A stretch of DNA of 55,399 nt, from the NCBI GenBank assembly GCA_937981665.1, contig CALJOJ010000077.1:1-55399 (forward strand), read 5' to 3'. The first letter of the stretch is position 1, and each line of letters opens with the position of its first letter. This DNA comes from an uncultured Rubritalea sp. (GTDB lineage: Bacteria > Verrucomicrobiota > Verrucomicrobiia > Verrucomicrobiales > Akkermansiaceae). The position numbers and the translations under genes were made by a program. The notes under the pieces were generated by a model, which worked only from the letters and a program-made list of their open reading frames with translations, was not told where the DNA came from and ran no database searches. Of the stretch, positions 16,105-25,905 are shown one piece after another.

Positions 16105-17514
16105 ATGAATACACTAAGCTCACTTCTACCTATTCCCTTAGTCATTACCAGCTTGTCTTTGTGGCTACCTCTCGCAGCCCAGGATAATGAAAACATTAAG
16201 CCTAATGTCATTTACATCATTTCTGATGACTTAGGTTATGGTGACCTTTCTTGCTACGGGCAGAAATATTTTAAAACCCCCCATATAGACAAGCTTGCTA
16301 GTGACGGCATCCTTTTTACCTCTCACTATTCTGGTAGCACAGTCTGTGCTCCATCCCGAAGCACCCTCATGACAGGGCAAGACACGGGCCATACACGAAT
16401 CAGAGGGAACGGTAATCATGAGCTACTTGAGGAAGACTACACACTTGCTGAAGTGTTCAAGGAAGCAGGATACGCTACAGCAATGATTGGCAAATCCTGT
16501 GTCGCAGGTAATGGGACAAATGCTCAAGCTCCACATGTTGCTGGTTTTGATTATTTCTGGGGAACACTCAGCCACAAGACCGCACACTGGCATTACCCAA
16601 AGAGTATCACGACCCAAGGCGAACAATTCAAAATAGAGGGTAATAATGGTAGAACTGGCACTACCTACATCCAAGATGAATACACAAAGCGATCTTTAGA
16701 ATTCATAGAGAAATCAAAAAAAGATCCCTTCTTCCTATTACTATCCTTCAGTGTCCCACACGCTAGTTTACAAGCTCCTCAAGAAGCTATTGATCCCTTC
16801 ATCGGTAAAATGGGTGAAGACATAAGCGCTAAAGGAAGACACTACTCAGCAGTAAAATATGTCAAAGCCACTCATGCAGCGATGGTCACTCGCATGGATC
16901 AGCACGTAGGTATGGTCGTCGATAAACTAGCTGAGTTAGGACTAGATGAAAATACCATCATCTGCTTCACCAGTGACAACGGTTCACATCGTGAAGGTGG
17001 ATACCACCACTCCATGCTAGATTCTAACGGCATGCTCAGAGGCGGTAAGCGTGACCTCTATGAAGGCGGTATCCGTGTACCATTCGTTATGAAATGGCCT
17101 AGTACCATTAAGGCTGGAATGACTACTGATCACCCTTCCGCTTTCTGGGATTTCCTCCCTACTATCTGTGATATTGTAAATATTGATAAACCTACTGATA
17201 TTCAAGGCGTCTCATTTTTACCAACACTTGAAGGCAAGAATGAAGAACAGAAAAAGCACCCGTACCTATACTGGGGTTTCGCATACAAAGATGGACGTGT
17301 TGCTCTTCGTCAGGGTGACTGGAAAATTGTCCGTTATGACGTAGACAGCAAGAAGAATTCTACGTATGAACTCTATAATATCAAGGATGACTTGAGTGAG
17401 AAAAATAACCTCGCAAAGCAAAACCCTGAAAAGATCATAGAGATGCGCAAACTTCTAAAAGCTGCTCACAAAGAGAGTGCTGTTGAACTCTGGAACTTTA
17501 AAAGCGAACTATAG
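16105..17514 (+). CDS. Cysteine-type sulfatase, exported
   Basis: A 469-residue sulfatase with a signal peptide (residues 1-25). Calcium ligands lie in ISDDLGYGD (D41, D42). The formylglycine motif CAPSRSTLMTGQ has C81 as the residue to be oxidised by the maturation enzyme. The late metal site is FTSDNGSHREGG (about 289-300). It resembles the arylsulfatase A/S1_N-type enzymes abundant in Verrucomicrobiota and Planctomycetota that strip sulfate from polysaccharides. Oddly, the usual GKWHLG-type stretch reads GKSCVAGNG (about 128-136); the lysine is kept but the tryptophan and histidine are lost. No maturation enzyme gene is nearby. It ends at TAG before a strong terminator. Confidence 0.88.
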   Translation: MNTLSSLLPIPLVITSLSLWLPLAAQDNENIKPNVIYIISDDLGYGDLSCYGQKYFKTPHIDKLASDGILFTSHYSGSTVCAPSRSTLMTGQDTGHTRIRGNGNHELLEEDYTLAEVFKEAGYATAMIGKSCVAGNGTNAQAPHVAGFDYFWGTLSHKTAHWHYPKSITTQGEQFKIEGNNGRTGTTYIQDEYTKRSLEFIEKSKKDPFFLLLSFSVPHASLQAPQEAIDPFIGKMGEDISAKGRHYSAVKYVKATHAAMVTRMDQHVGMVVDKLAELGLDENTIICFTSDNGSHREGGYHHSMLDSNGMLRGGKRDLYEGGIRVPFVMKWPSTIKAGMTTDHPSAFWDFLPTICDIVNIDKPTDIQGVSFLPTLEGKNEEQKKHPYLYWGFAYKDGRVALRQGDWKIVRYDVDSKKNSTYELYNIKDDLSEKNNLAKQNPEKIIEMRKLLKAAHKESAVELWNFKSEL

Positions 17515-17530
17515 AAAATAATCTAACTAA

Positions 17531-17567
17531 AAAGAGCACGCCTACATTTCTGTTAGGCGTGCTCTTT
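17531..17567. terminator. Bidirectional rho-independent terminator
   Basis: A perfect 14-bp stem AAAGAGCACGCCTA/TAGGCGTGCTCTTT with a 9-nt loop, flanked by A- and T-runs. It lies between the convergent sulfatase and gcvP genes and should stop transcription from both sides. Confidence 0.92.
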
Positions 17568-17586
17568 TTTTATGAACTTTATGTTT

Positions 17587-20418
17587 CTATTCAGTATAGT
17601 CATCCATCCCCACACATGAGCAGATCAAGTTACGGTCACCATAAACGTTATCAATCCGACCAACGTAAGGCCAAAATTTATGCTCACGTAGACCTTCTAC
17701 TGGATAGGCTGCTTTTGACCTACTATAGGGTCTATTCCACTCATCACTACTTACCATCTCGGCGGTATGTGGTGCGTTCTTAAGAGCGTTGTCTTCTTTG
17801 TCTGCTTTGCCATTGATCACCTCTTGGAACTCACCATGAATAGAAATCAGAGCATCACAGAATCTATCAAGTTCCGCTTTAGATTCAGACTCAGTAGGCT
17901 CTATCATTAGAGTGCCTGCTACAGGGAAGCTCATCGTAGGGGCATGGTATCCGTAGTCGATAAGACGCTTAGCCACGTCTTCCACACCTATCCCAGAGGC
18001 TTCTGTCAGAGGTCTCACGTCAATGATACACTCGTGAGCGACTAGTCCATCATTCCCTGTATATAAAATCGGGTAAAATTCTTTCAGTCTATACGCGACA
18101 TAGTTTGCATTCAAGATAGCAACCTCAGTTGCCTCAGCCAGTCCCTCAGCCCCCATCATTGCGATGTACATCCATGAAATAGTGTTAATAGATGCGCTAC
18201 CATATGGAGCCGCACTTACAGCTCCTTCCTCATTATCACTATACCTATGCCCAGGAAGATAAGGAACTAGCTGCTCAGCTACGCCAATAGGTCCTACACC
18301 TGGTCCACCACCGCCGTGAGGAATGCAGAACGTCTTGTGTAGGTTTAAATGGCAGACATCAGCACCGATAAAGCCAGGACTTGTTAGACCAACCTGTGCA
18401 TTCATATTCGCACCATCCATATACACCTGACCACCGTGCTCGTGAATCTTAGCACAAACATCTTTGATCGATGCTTCATACACACCGTGTGTCGATGGAT
18501 AAGTCACCATTAAACAACCAAGATTCACCGCGTATTTCTCAGCCAGTTGATTGAGGTCGTCTAGATCAATATTCCCCTTCTCATCACACTTTACTGGCAC
18601 CACCTTGAAACCCGCCATCACAGCTGACGCAGGGTTCGTACCATGTGCGGAGTTCGGAATAAGACAAATATTTCTGCCCTCATCACCATTAACTTTGTGA
18701 TATCTACGTATCGCTAACAGCCCAGCGAACTCCCCTTGTGACCCCGCATTTGGCTGAAGAGACACAGCAGCAAATCCAGTGATCTCAGCCAGCCATACAC
18801 TGAGGCTATCCACCATATCTAGATATCCATCAGTCTGGTCTTCAGGTGCAAACGGGTGGATATTCGCGACTGTTTCCCAGCTCAGCGGCTTCATCTCAGA
18901 AGTCGCATTAAGCTTCATCGTACATGAACCTAGCGCTATCATTGACTCATTCAGAGCAAGGTCACGTTTCTCTAGTCTAGCTATATAGCGCAGCATCTCA
19001 GTCTCCGAGTGATAACGATGAAAAACCTCCGACCTACAAAAATCTGAATCACGGGTTAAGCTATCTTCCCAGCCAAAATCATCATCCGCTGGCATACTCA
19101 CATTTTCCTCAATAGAGAAGGCTTGCAACACAGCCATCCCATGTTCGATAGTATGAGACTCATCAAATGATAGCCCCACTGTATCTCCATCTATATGACG
19201 GAAATTTAAACCAAACTCACTAGCCGCAGCATGGATCTCATCTGCCTTACCTGCTACTCTAACAGTGATGGTATCGAAGAACACATCATTAGTTAGTTCA
19301 TATCCGTTTCTCTTTAAATTATGAGCTACTACAGTAGCCATTTCATGACAATGCATCGCAATACCCTGCAGTCCATCAGGACCATGATACACAGCATACA
19401 TAGATGCCATTACCGCAAGTAACACCTGAGCGGTACAGATATTTGACGTCGCTTTATCACGGCGGATATGTTGCTCACGAGTTTGTAGCGCCAGTCGATA
19501 AGCAGGCTTACCATTGCTGTCCTTAGAAAGACCAATGATACGACCAGGAAGCTTTCGCTTTAATGCATCAATACAAGCAATATACCCAGCATGTGGACCA
19601 CCAAATCCAAACGGAACACCAAATCGCTGACTAGAACCAACAGCTATATCAGCACCAAATTCACCCGGAGGCCTTAGCACAGATAGAGCTAGCAGATCAG
19701 CCGCTACTATCGTCATCGCATTTACCTCATGCACCTTTGTATGAAACTCAGTAAACTCATCTACTCCACCTTGGGCATCTGGGTACTGGACGATCGTAGC
19801 AAACAACCCATCGCATTCACTCGGCTTAAAATTTCGCCAATCATCAATCACCACATTGATCCTTAGTGGCTCACAGCGGTTACGGACTACATCAATAGTC
19901 TGCGGTAAACACTGATCAGAGATAAATACCGTCGTCCCTTTACTATGCCGAGATTTCGCCAAGGAGACAGCCTCCGCCGCTGCAGTCCCTTCATCTAACA
20001 GAGATGAATTTGCTACATCCAGCCCAGTTAGATCCACAATCATTGTTTGATAATTAAACAACGCTTCAAGCCTACCTTGAGCTATCTCTGCCTGATATGG
20101 AGTATAGGCTGTGTACCAGCCAGGATTCTCCAGAATATTTCGCTGAATCACCGCAGGAGTTAACGTACCGTAGTACCCTTGACCTATAAATGAAGCCATC
20201 ACTTCATTCTGCTTCATAAGCTGCTTTAGTAATGCTAGTGCCTCGACCTCTGACTTAGCTGGAGGCAGATCCATGTCATGATCATAGCGGATATTACTCG
20301 GAACGGCTTTATCGATAAGGTCAACAATCTCGTCATAGCCGAGAGCTTCAAGCATATCATCGAGGTCATCCCCAGATACACCTATATGGCGACTACAGAA
20401 AACGTTAGTTACTGACAT
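17587..20418 (-). CDS. gcvP: Glycine dehydrogenase (decarboxylating), P protein
   Basis: A 943-residue full-length P protein with both halves fused, as in proteobacteria rather than split GcvPA/GcvPB. P protein decarboxylates glycine with pyridoxal phosphate and passes the aminomethyl group to the lipoyl arm of GcvH. Visible signatures are [20 protein letters not shown] (about 80-99), [30 protein letters not shown], and the PLP-lysine block [19 protein letters not shown] (about 697-715). It is the last gene of the gcvT-gcvH-gcvP unit, with about 50 bp between gcvH and gcvP. It ends at TAG. Confidence 0.97.
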   Translation of the reverse strand: MSVTNVFCSRHIGVSGDDLDDMLEALGYDEIVDLIDKAVPSNIRYDHDMDLPPAKSEVEALALLKQLMKQNEVMASFIGQGYYGTLTPAVIQRNILENPGWYTAYTPYQAEIAQGRLEALFNYQTMIVDLTGLDVANSSLLDEGTAAAEAVSLAKSRHSKGTTVFISDQCLPQTIDVVRNRCEPLRINVVIDDWRNFKPSECDGLFATIVQYPDAQGGVDEFTEFHTKVHEVNAMTIVAADLLALSVLRPPGEFGADIAVGSSQRFGVPFGFGGPHAGYIACIDALKRKLPGRIIGLSKDSNGKPAYRLALQTREQHIRRDKATSNICTAQVLLAVMASMYAVYHGPDGLQGIAMHCHEMATVVAHNLKRNGYELTNDVFFDTITVRVAGKADEIHAAASEFGLNFRHIDGDTVGLSFDESHTIEHGMAVLQAFSIEENVSMPADDDFGWEDSLTRDSDFCRSEVFHRYHSETEMLRYIARLEKRDLALNESMIALGSCTMKLNATSEMKPLSWETVANIHPFAPEDQTDGYLDMVDSLSVWLAEITGFAAVSLQPNAGSQGEFAGLLAIRRYHKVNGDEGRNICLIPNSAHGTNPASAVMAGFKVVPVKCDEKGNIDLDDLNQLAEKYAVNLGCLMVTYPSTHGVYEASIKDVCAKIHEHGGQVYMDGANMNAQVGLTSPGFIGADVCHLNLHKTFCIPHGGGGPGVGPIGVAEQLVPYLPGHRYSDNEEGAVSAAPYGSASINTISWMYIAMMGAEGLAEATEVAILNANYVAYRLKEFYPILYTGNDGLVAHECIIDVRPLTEASGIGVEDVAKRLIDYGYHAPTMSFPVAGTLMIEPTESESKAELDRFCDALISIHGEFQEVINGKADKEDNALKNAPHTAEMVSSDEWNRPYSRSKAAYPVEGLREHKFWPYVGRIDNVYGDRNLICSCVGMDDYTE

Positions 20419-20469
20419 AGTATTAGATTATAAATTTTCACTGTTAGAGAACTCTAACAAGAAGCAGAA

Positions 20470-20850
20470 CTACCCACCAATAAGAGCGGAGTATGCAGTG
20501 GCATCCATAAGCGCATCCACATCACTAAGGTCCTTCACCTTCATTTTAAAAATCCACCCTTTGCCATGCGGGTCAGTATTCACCAGAGCAGGATCACCTT
20601 CTAGCTCAGCATTCGCCGCCACTACACTACCTGTTAGAGGTGCGTAGATGTCTGAAGCTGCTTTCACGGACTCCACCACTGCGATGCTGTCTTCAGCCTT
20701 ACACTCGAGACCTAGCTCAGGAAGCTCTACAAAGACGATGTCTGTAAGCTCCTCCTGTGCATGGTTCGTGATCCCGACAGTAGCGATATCGCCTTCCATC
20801 GAGATCCACTCATGGTCAGCTGTGTATTTTAGGTTTTCTGGTATACTCAT
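20470..20850 (-). CDS. gcvH: Glycine cleavage system H protein
   Basis: A 126-residue lipoyl carrier. The attachment lysine is in the block SIAVVESVKAASDIYAP (about residue 65), and the N-terminus YTADHEWISMEGDIATVGIT is typical. It shuttles the aminomethyl group from GcvP to GcvT and then hands electrons to lipoamide dehydrogenase, which is not in this window. It lies between gcvT and gcvP on the same strand with short gaps, consistent with one operon. It ends at TAG. Confidence 0.97.
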   Translation of the reverse strand: MSIPENLKYTADHEWISMEGDIATVGITNHAQEELTDIVFVELPELGLECKAEDSIAVVESVKAASDIYAPLTGSVVAANAELEGDPALVNTDPHGKGWIFKMKVKDLSDVDALMDATAYSALIGG

Positions 20851-20894
20851 TATACTTATATAGTTAAAATATGATTAGGTCTCTTATGGCGAAA

Positions 20895-21986
20895 TTACCC
20901 CTTTTTGTAAAAAGGTTTTTTCACGATTACTGCAGGAAACTTGCGACCACGGACATCAATATCCAGCTCCGTGCCAACAGCCGCATGTGATACTGGAAGA
21001 TAGCCCATCGCTATTCCTTCTTTAAGACTAGGAGAAAACACGCCACTAGTGAGTTCACCTAGCTGTTTACCTTCTTTATCATGGATAGAATAATGCGCTC
21101 TAGGCGGGGCTCCTGTGCCAAGATATTTGATAGCGACTAAACGCTCCTTGAGTCCATTTTCTTGCTGCTTTAGTAATACTTCACTACCAATAAACGGCTT
21201 ATCTAATGCGCAGAAATACCCCAAGCCAGCTTCAAGAGGTGTTCTCTCTGGAGATAGGTCAGAACCATTCAGAGGAAAGCAAACCTCTAATCTCAAACTG
21301 TCCCTAGCACCAAGACCACATGGCTTAGCTCCGGCATTAATAAATTTTTGAAACCACGCCTCTCCATCTTCAGCTCTAGTAAATAGCTCGAAACCATCTT
21401 CCCCGGTATAACCAGTTCTACAGACGATCACTTGTTGCCCGTTTTCCTCCCATACATCTACCCCATTCCGCTTTGGTAATGTTCTCCCTCCTAATACCTC
21501 CCCATAAGCCGACACAGCATCTGGCCCCTGCACAGCCATCCCAGCCCAGTTCAATGAATCATCACTAAGAGTAAGCTTCAGATCAGCATCAAGCTGACTC
21601 TGTAACCACGCAAGATCCTCATCTATTTTTGAAGCATTCACGACCATGAATACCTTATCCTCAGCCATTTTATAAATAATCAAATCATCAATAACTCCAC
21701 CCTTTTCATTCAGCATGATCGTGTACTGAGCATCACCACTGCTAAGCTTCTTCACATTGTTTGTTAATATTCCATTGAGCCAGTCTTCAGCTCCCTCGCC
21801 CTGCAGGAAAAACTGCCCCATATGTGAGATATCAAAGACCCCTACAGCCTCACGCACAGCCTGATGTTCGTCCATATTAGAAGTATACTGCACCGGCATA
21901 TTCCAGCCAGCAAACGGCACCATTTTGGCACCAAGCTCAATATGTAATGACTCCAAAGGGCTAGATTGATTTACAGCTTCACTCAT
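20895..21986 (-). CDS. gcvT: Aminomethyltransferase, glycine cleavage T protein
   Basis: 363 residues from ATG 21986 (MSEAVNQSSPLESLH). The frame is open further upstream, but that part has no homology to the family and would run into the divergent gene. Signatures are GAKMVPFAGWNMPVQY, GVFDISHMGQF, the folate-binding region with GLGARDSLRLEVCFPL, and a C-terminal barrel with VTSGVFSPSLKEGIAMGY-like sequence (LTSGVFSPSLKEG). T protein releases ammonia and makes methylene-tetrahydrofolate. It is the first gene of the operon. The upstream gap to the divergent gene is only about 100 bp, and I see no glycine riboswitch aptamer there, so control by glycine would need another route. Confidence 0.96.
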   Translation of the reverse strand: MSEAVNQSSPLESLHIELGAKMVPFAGWNMPVQYTSNMDEHQAVREAVGVFDISHMGQFFLQGEGAEDWLNGILTNNVKKLSSGDAQYTIMLNEKGGVIDDLIIYKMAEDKVFMVVNASKIDEDLAWLQSQLDADLKLTLSDDSLNWAGMAVQGPDAVSAYGEVLGGRTLPKRNGVDVWEENGQQVIVCRTGYTGEDGFELFTRAEDGEAWFQKFINAGAKPCGLGARDSLRLEVCFPLNGSDLSPERTPLEAGLGYFCALDKPFIGSEVLLKQQENGLKERLVAIKYLGTGAPPRAHYSIHDKEGKQLGELTSGVFSPSLKEGIAMGYLPVSHAAVGTELDIDVRGRKFPAVIVKKPFYKKG

Positions 21987-22084
21987 GTTCTTATCATTCA
22001 CAGCTATAGAATATCTTGTCAATTCTTGTCTAGCTTTTGAACATTCTATATACCATTTTGAAAAATCCATGCTACAAGTCGTAG

Positions 22085-22780
22085 ATGGAAAATCCTTACG
22101 AAAGCCCAGCAACCAACCCACAAGCAACAGAGATCCCAACATCACCGCATGATCTAGACATCCCAGGTCTCACCAATGCTCAATACCCCCTCTTTGTTTC
22201 CTTTAAAATCCTAGCCTTTGCACCCCAGCTAAAGATCACAGACTCATCAGGAAAATCACTCATCTACGTTAAGCAAAAGCTATTTAAGTTTAAAGAAAAA
22301 GTAGAGATCTTCACGGATAACTCTAAAACAACCAAGCTAGGAACTATCAAAGCTAACAAGGTACTCGATTGGTCAGCTCGCTACTTTTTCGAGAGTAATG
22401 AAGCCACACCTAGATCTATTGGTTCAGTGGGAAGAAAAGGAATGCGTTCACTCTGGAAAGCTAGTTATGAAGTGTTCAACCCCGCAGATGAGACCCCAGA
22501 CTACCACATCACTGAAGAGAACCCTGCATCTAAGATTTTCGATAGCTTACTTGGAGAAATCCCAGTCATAGGAATGGCTACCTCATACCTGTTCAACCCT
22601 AAATACCTAGCTACTAACAAGACCTCAGGTGAAGGCGTCATCCGAGTCACTAAAAAACCAGCACTTTGGGAAGGTAAGTTCCAGATAGATAAACTCTCTG
22701 AAACCCTCACTCCTCAACAAGAGCTAAATATTATATTTTCCTTCATCATGCTTCTACTATTAGAACGCGGAAGAGGATAG
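22085..22780 (+). CDS. LURP-one/Tubby-C2-like protein (YxjI family)
   Basis: A 231-residue protein. The disordered start MENPYESPATNPQ is a signature found on many Planctomycetota and Verrucomicrobiota proteins. A beta-rich domain follows that resembles the LURP-one-related/Tubby C-terminal fold (APQLKITDSSGKSLIYVKQK, FKFKEKVEIFTDN, KVLDWSARYFF, RSLWKASYEVF). A hydrophobic segment near the end (FSFIMLLLLERG) could be a buried strand. These proteins are thought to bind membranes or phosphoinositide-like lipids, but the bacterial role is unknown. It is divergent from gcvT and 10 bp upstream of the next gene, so likely cotranscribed with it. Confidence 0.65.
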   Translation: MENPYESPATNPQATEIPTSPHDLDIPGLTNAQYPLFVSFKILAFAPQLKITDSSGKSLIYVKQKLFKFKEKVEIFTDNSKTTKLGTIKANKVLDWSARYFFESNEATPRSIGSVGRKGMRSLWKASYEVFNPADETPDYHITEENPASKIFDSLLGEIPVIGMATSYLFNPKYLATNKTSGEGVIRVTKKPALWEGKFQIDKLSETLTPQQELNIIFSFIMLLLLERGRG

Positions 22781-22790
22781 AAACAACTCC

Positions 22791-23669
22791 ATGAATGCCA
22801 ACGTAATTAAGCACAGTGACTGGCGTGCTCAGTCAGATCAATTCACCGCTAAAGTGAAGCTCTGGACTGAGCCATACCGTGCTCAGAAAGGGAAAGGATT
22901 CAAGCACCCAGTGAATGACTTCTTATTCTCTTACTACTCCCTCTCTATGGGGAAACTAGAAAGCTGGCATCCTGGGCTCGGCCACATATTAGAAGCTCCA
23001 CTTGCTAAGCATTTCAACCCTAGACATTACCGTGAGATCAATGGGAATTTCTTCTTAGACCCCACACTTATTCCTATAAAGCGCATCACCCGTTACCGCT
23101 GGATTCTGAATATGTTAGAAGCGACCCGAGATCGACCAGCGAACTTCTCCTGCTTCGGTCTTCATGAATGGGCCATGGTCTACCAAGCTGACATCAACCG
23201 TCACCGTGAAGATGCTCCACTAAGATTTAGCCAAAAAGAAACCGACAAAATCGTAGAGCAACGTACCATTCGCTGCAGCCATTACGACGCCTACCGGTTC
23301 TTCACTCCACCGGCTCATGGAATGAATAAACTAAATCCAGAATACGAGACTAGACCAGACTTTGAGCAGCCTGGATGCCTGCACACCAATATGGATCTCT
23401 ATAAATGGTGCTACAAGGTCAGCCCACTCGTCTCCAGCGAGCTACTCTGGAAGTGCTTCCTTCTCACTAAAGATGTCCGTGAACTAGACATGCGTGCCTC
23501 ACCATACGACCTAACAGAGTATGACCTCAGCCCAGTAAAAATAGAAACCAAACAAGGCAGAGAAGAATACGAAAAACTTCAGCGAGCTCTCTCAGAAAGA
23601 GCAAAACCCCTCCGAGCAGAACTCATCACCCAGCTCACGGCTATTCTAGATATCGCCGAAAAAGAGTAA
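22791..23669 (+). CDS. Conserved protein annotated elsewhere as 3-methyladenine DNA glycosylase-like
   Basis: A 292-residue soluble protein. It matches from memory a conserved bacterial family (Actinobacteria, Verrucomicrobiota) with the blocks SYYSLSMGKLESWHPG, FSCFGLHEWAMVYQAD, SHYDAYRFFTPPA, QPGCLHTNMDLYKWCYKVSP and DMRASPYDL. Many databases label the family a 3-methyladenine DNA glycosylase, but I see no HhH motif or other glycosylase signature, so that label is doubtful. The conserved His, Cys and Asp residues suggest a metal- or substrate-binding pocket. It follows the LURP-like gene by 10 bp and ends at TAA, convergent with the LysR gene. Confidence 0.6.
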   Translation: MNANVIKHSDWRAQSDQFTAKVKLWTEPYRAQKGKGFKHPVNDFLFSYYSLSMGKLESWHPGLGHILEAPLAKHFNPRHYREINGNFFLDPTLIPIKRITRYRWILNMLEATRDRPANFSCFGLHEWAMVYQADINRHREDAPLRFSQKETDKIVEQRTIRCSHYDAYRFFTPPAHGMNKLNPEYETRPDFEQPGCLHTNMDLYKWCYKVSPLVSSELLWKCFLLTKDVRELDMRASPYDLTEYDLSPVKIETKQGREEYEKLQRALSERAKPLRAELITQLTAILDIAEKE

Positions 23670-23683
23670 ACTCTTACGATAAC

Positions 23684-24586
23684 TTACATCAAGGTTTTTA
23701 CATAGTTGTTCGTTTCTGTGAGAAATTCCTCAGCAATTGGCTTCAAGACACCTTGATACAGAATACCAACTTCGAGTGAGTCAAAGCCATCTAACGGGAT
23801 CGCCTTACAGCCCTCTGCCACTATCTTTTCACCAGATACTCCGGGCACTCCGACAGCGACTCCTGCACCGAAACCACGGCGCACATAGCTATGGATAACA
23901 TCCAGTGAATTCACCTCCACACTTACATCCCATGTGATGTCTTTCTTGGCTAATCCCTGTTCGAAAATCTGCTGTAATGCCTCATTTCCAGGAAGCCCTA
24001 CTAATGGAATCTTCGCTCTATACCCAGAACCATCATCGCTTTTCACGATCAAGTCATCTAGAGAATTCACCTTCAACGCCTCTGGAACAATCAGCACAAC
24101 AGGCAGGCTCAACAAACTTTTCGCTTTAAGTCCATCAGTGAGCTTTCCATAGATGATGCTAACTGCGATATCAGCCTGCTGGTTCAACAAACTAGAATAT
24201 ATCTCAGATGGCTCCACCTCTCGTAAACTCAACTTGAGATCAGGTATGCGCAGCTTCATCTTCTCCAGCACATTTGGTAAATGTGTGCGTAACACAGAAG
24301 CGGATGCACATATGCGAAGATGTTTGCCCAGTTCTCCTTTCAGCCCCTCTTCCACTATACTCATTTTAGAGAAAAATGGATAAACATAATCATACAGTTC
24401 TTCACCCTCTGGGGTCAGTGCAAACGGTCTTCTATTAAATAATTTCACCCCTAATTCGCTCTCTAATTGTAAAACCTGACCACTCACCGCTGGTTGCTGT
24501 ATGCCATAAGGCATTTTCCTAACAGCTGCTGTTATCCCCTCGTACTTAGCCACATAATAAAACAACTCAAGATGGTGAACATTCAT
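23684..24586 (-). CDS. LysR-family transcriptional regulator
   Basis: A 300-residue regulator. The N-terminal winged HTH is clear (LELFYYVAKYEGITAAVRK, QQPAVSGQVLQLESELGVKL, about 5-55). The effector-binding domain runs from about residue 85 with two lobes and the hinge near 160. The motif NRRPFALTPEGEEL is typical. Related proteins control one divergent gene, and here the divergent gene is the metallophosphoesterase at 24684, with a 97-bp gap for the operator. The effector cannot be read from the sequence. It ends at TAA. Confidence 0.9.
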   Translation of the reverse strand: MNVHHLELFYYVAKYEGITAAVRKMPYGIQQPAVSGQVLQLESELGVKLFNRRPFALTPEGEELYDYVYPFFSKMSIVEEGLKGELGKHLRICASASVLRTHLPNVLEKMKLRIPDLKLSLREVEPSEIYSSLLNQQADIAVSIIYGKLTDGLKAKSLLSLPVVLIVPEALKVNSLDDLIVKSDDGSGYRAKIPLVGLPGNEALQQIFEQGLAKKDITWDVSVEVNSLDVIHSYVRRGFGAGVAVGVPGVSGEKIVAEGCKAIPLDGFDSLEVGILYQGVLKPIAEEFLTETNNYVKTLM

Positions 24587-24683
24587 ATTCAGGCGTCTAA
24601 CAAAACGGCTCTAAAAAATCAACCCTCATCTTTTTCCTTTTTTACATAGACCAGCTGGAATATTTAGTTAAGATATTAAAATT

Positions 24684-25424
24684 ATGGATGGTAATAAAAG
24701 TCTTAACATAAATACTACTATTCCTCCCCGCACCTTTGTAGTAGGAGATATTCATGGTTGCATGACTTCACTTAAACTGATGGAAGAATTCATCGGCTTC
24801 GAGAAGTCTGACACCATTATCCTACTTGGTGATTATATCGACCGTGGCCCTGACTCTATGGGTGTCTTAGACTGGTGTATCGCAGCAAAAGAGAGATTTA
24901 ACCTTATTACTCTGATAGGAAATCACGAACTCATGATGCATGATGCGAAGGAGGAGGTCGCAGACTATCTATCCTGGATCATGAATGGCGGGCAAGACAC
25001 CCTGAGGTCATTTGGCTGTAAATTAAAAGAGATCCCACAGAAGTATTGGGATTTTATTTATAATTGTGAGCTATATCATGAGACAACCAACTATATTTTG
25101 GTCCACGGTGGACTGGAACCCCATAAAACACTAGTGGATCAGACACCAGAGTCCGCATGCTGGATAAGATTTAGAGACCTCAAGCAACACCAGTCTAAGA
25201 AAACGATCATCTGTGGCCACACACCTACCGATAATAAAGAGCCTGAAGCTAATGACTACGGAATCTGTCTCGATACCCACGTCTTCAACAGCCAAGGATA
25301 CCTCACCTGCCTTCAACTAGATACAGGCGATTACTGGCAGACCAGTGAGAGAGGTAAAGGCCGTGTCGGAAAGCTAGACTTGAGAATATACGAGACAAAT
25401 AAAACCGTGAACTTATTGCTTTAG
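24684..25424 (+). CDS. Metallophosphoesterase (PPP-type serine/threonine phosphatase-like)
   Basis: A 246-residue PPP-family metallophosphoesterase. All five dinuclear-metal motifs are visible: GDIHGC (about 22-27), GDYIDRGPDS (about 47-56), GNHELMM (about 80-86), VHGGLEP (about 137-143) and CGHTP (about 174-178). The family includes protein phosphatases and ApaH-type dinucleotide hydrolases; at this length and without the ApaH C-terminal part I favour a PrpA/PrpB-like phosphatase. It is divergent from the LysR regulator and may be its target. It ends at TAG. Confidence 0.85.
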   Translation: MDGNKSLNINTTIPPRTFVVGDIHGCMTSLKLMEEFIGFEKSDTIILLGDYIDRGPDSMGVLDWCIAAKERFNLITLIGNHELMMHDAKEEVADYLSWIMNGGQDTLRSFGCKLKEIPQKYWDFIYNCELYHETTNYILVHGGLEPHKTLVDQTPESACWIRFRDLKQHQSKKTIICGHTPTDNKEPEANDYGICLDTHVFNSQGYLTCLQLDTGDYWQTSERGKGRVGKLDLRIYETNKTVNLLL

Positions 25425-25470
25425 AAAACAGAAAACTCATTCCGCTGAATCTCGTTTCTAAGATCGCTGG

Positions 25471-25689
25471 CAATTATGGTCAGCATTATTACTCTTCATC
25501 CTGATGCGCTTTCAAGCCCAGATAGAGGATTGGCCGCATAGTCTTTCACGGCTTATCGCAATGATACGGGGAGTGGTATGAGGTCGGATCAATCTTATCG
25601 ACCTCCTCCGTTCTTATGGGACAGCAGGTGGAACTTATCGAACGCCTGCCTCATGCGAAACCTCATACCTACAAGGATTTGCTCCATGA
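25471..25689 (+). pseudogene. IS4-type transposase C-terminal remnant, frameshifted
   Basis: One frame reads QLWSALLLFILMRFQAQI, then WPHSLSRLIAMIRG, typical of the helical end of some IS4-family transposases. A second frame from 25597 reads IDLLRSYGTAGGTYRTPAS, CETSYLQGFAP and then TGA at 25687-25689, the short tail of such proteins. A frameshift near 25575-25597 separates them, and everything upstream of 25471 is missing. This is therefore a decayed end of an insertion sequence. The family call rests on pattern memory only. A 46-bp repeat lies about 100 bp downstream and may be the element's terminal region. Confidence 0.45.
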
Positions 25690-25787
25690 TGCGATGGGAC
25701 AGCAAACAGCAGAAATCAGCTAAGTCATAAGGTTACTATCTCAAAGTTGAAAAAAAGAACCGCTAAACTACCCAGAAAACAACACAA

Positions 25788-25833
25788 TATCAACGTTCAT
25801 AGCTCCTTCTTAAGAGGCTACGGGATGACTGTG
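25788..25833 (+). repeat. Dispersed 46-bp repeat, copy 1
   Basis: 44 of 46 positions are identical to 48590-48635 in the same orientation. It starts TATCAACGTTCATAGC and ends GGGATGACTGTG, with an imperfect palindrome around ATAGC..CCT..CTTAAG..AGG..GCTAc in the middle. It lies between the transposase remnant and mgtE. It is probably an end region of an insertion sequence. The rest of 25425-25905 holds nothing else I can support. Confidence 0.75.
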
Positions 25834-25905
25834 GATCTTTTTCTGCACGTAAGTTCTCACGCTTTATCACTTCACAAACTCCCCCACTGCTTGTAGGTTT
25901 AATCC

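Noticed and set aside
21987..22145. N-terminal extension of gcvT
   Set aside because: It would run through the divergent promoter region and into the neighbouring gene; the family begins near MSEAVNQSS.
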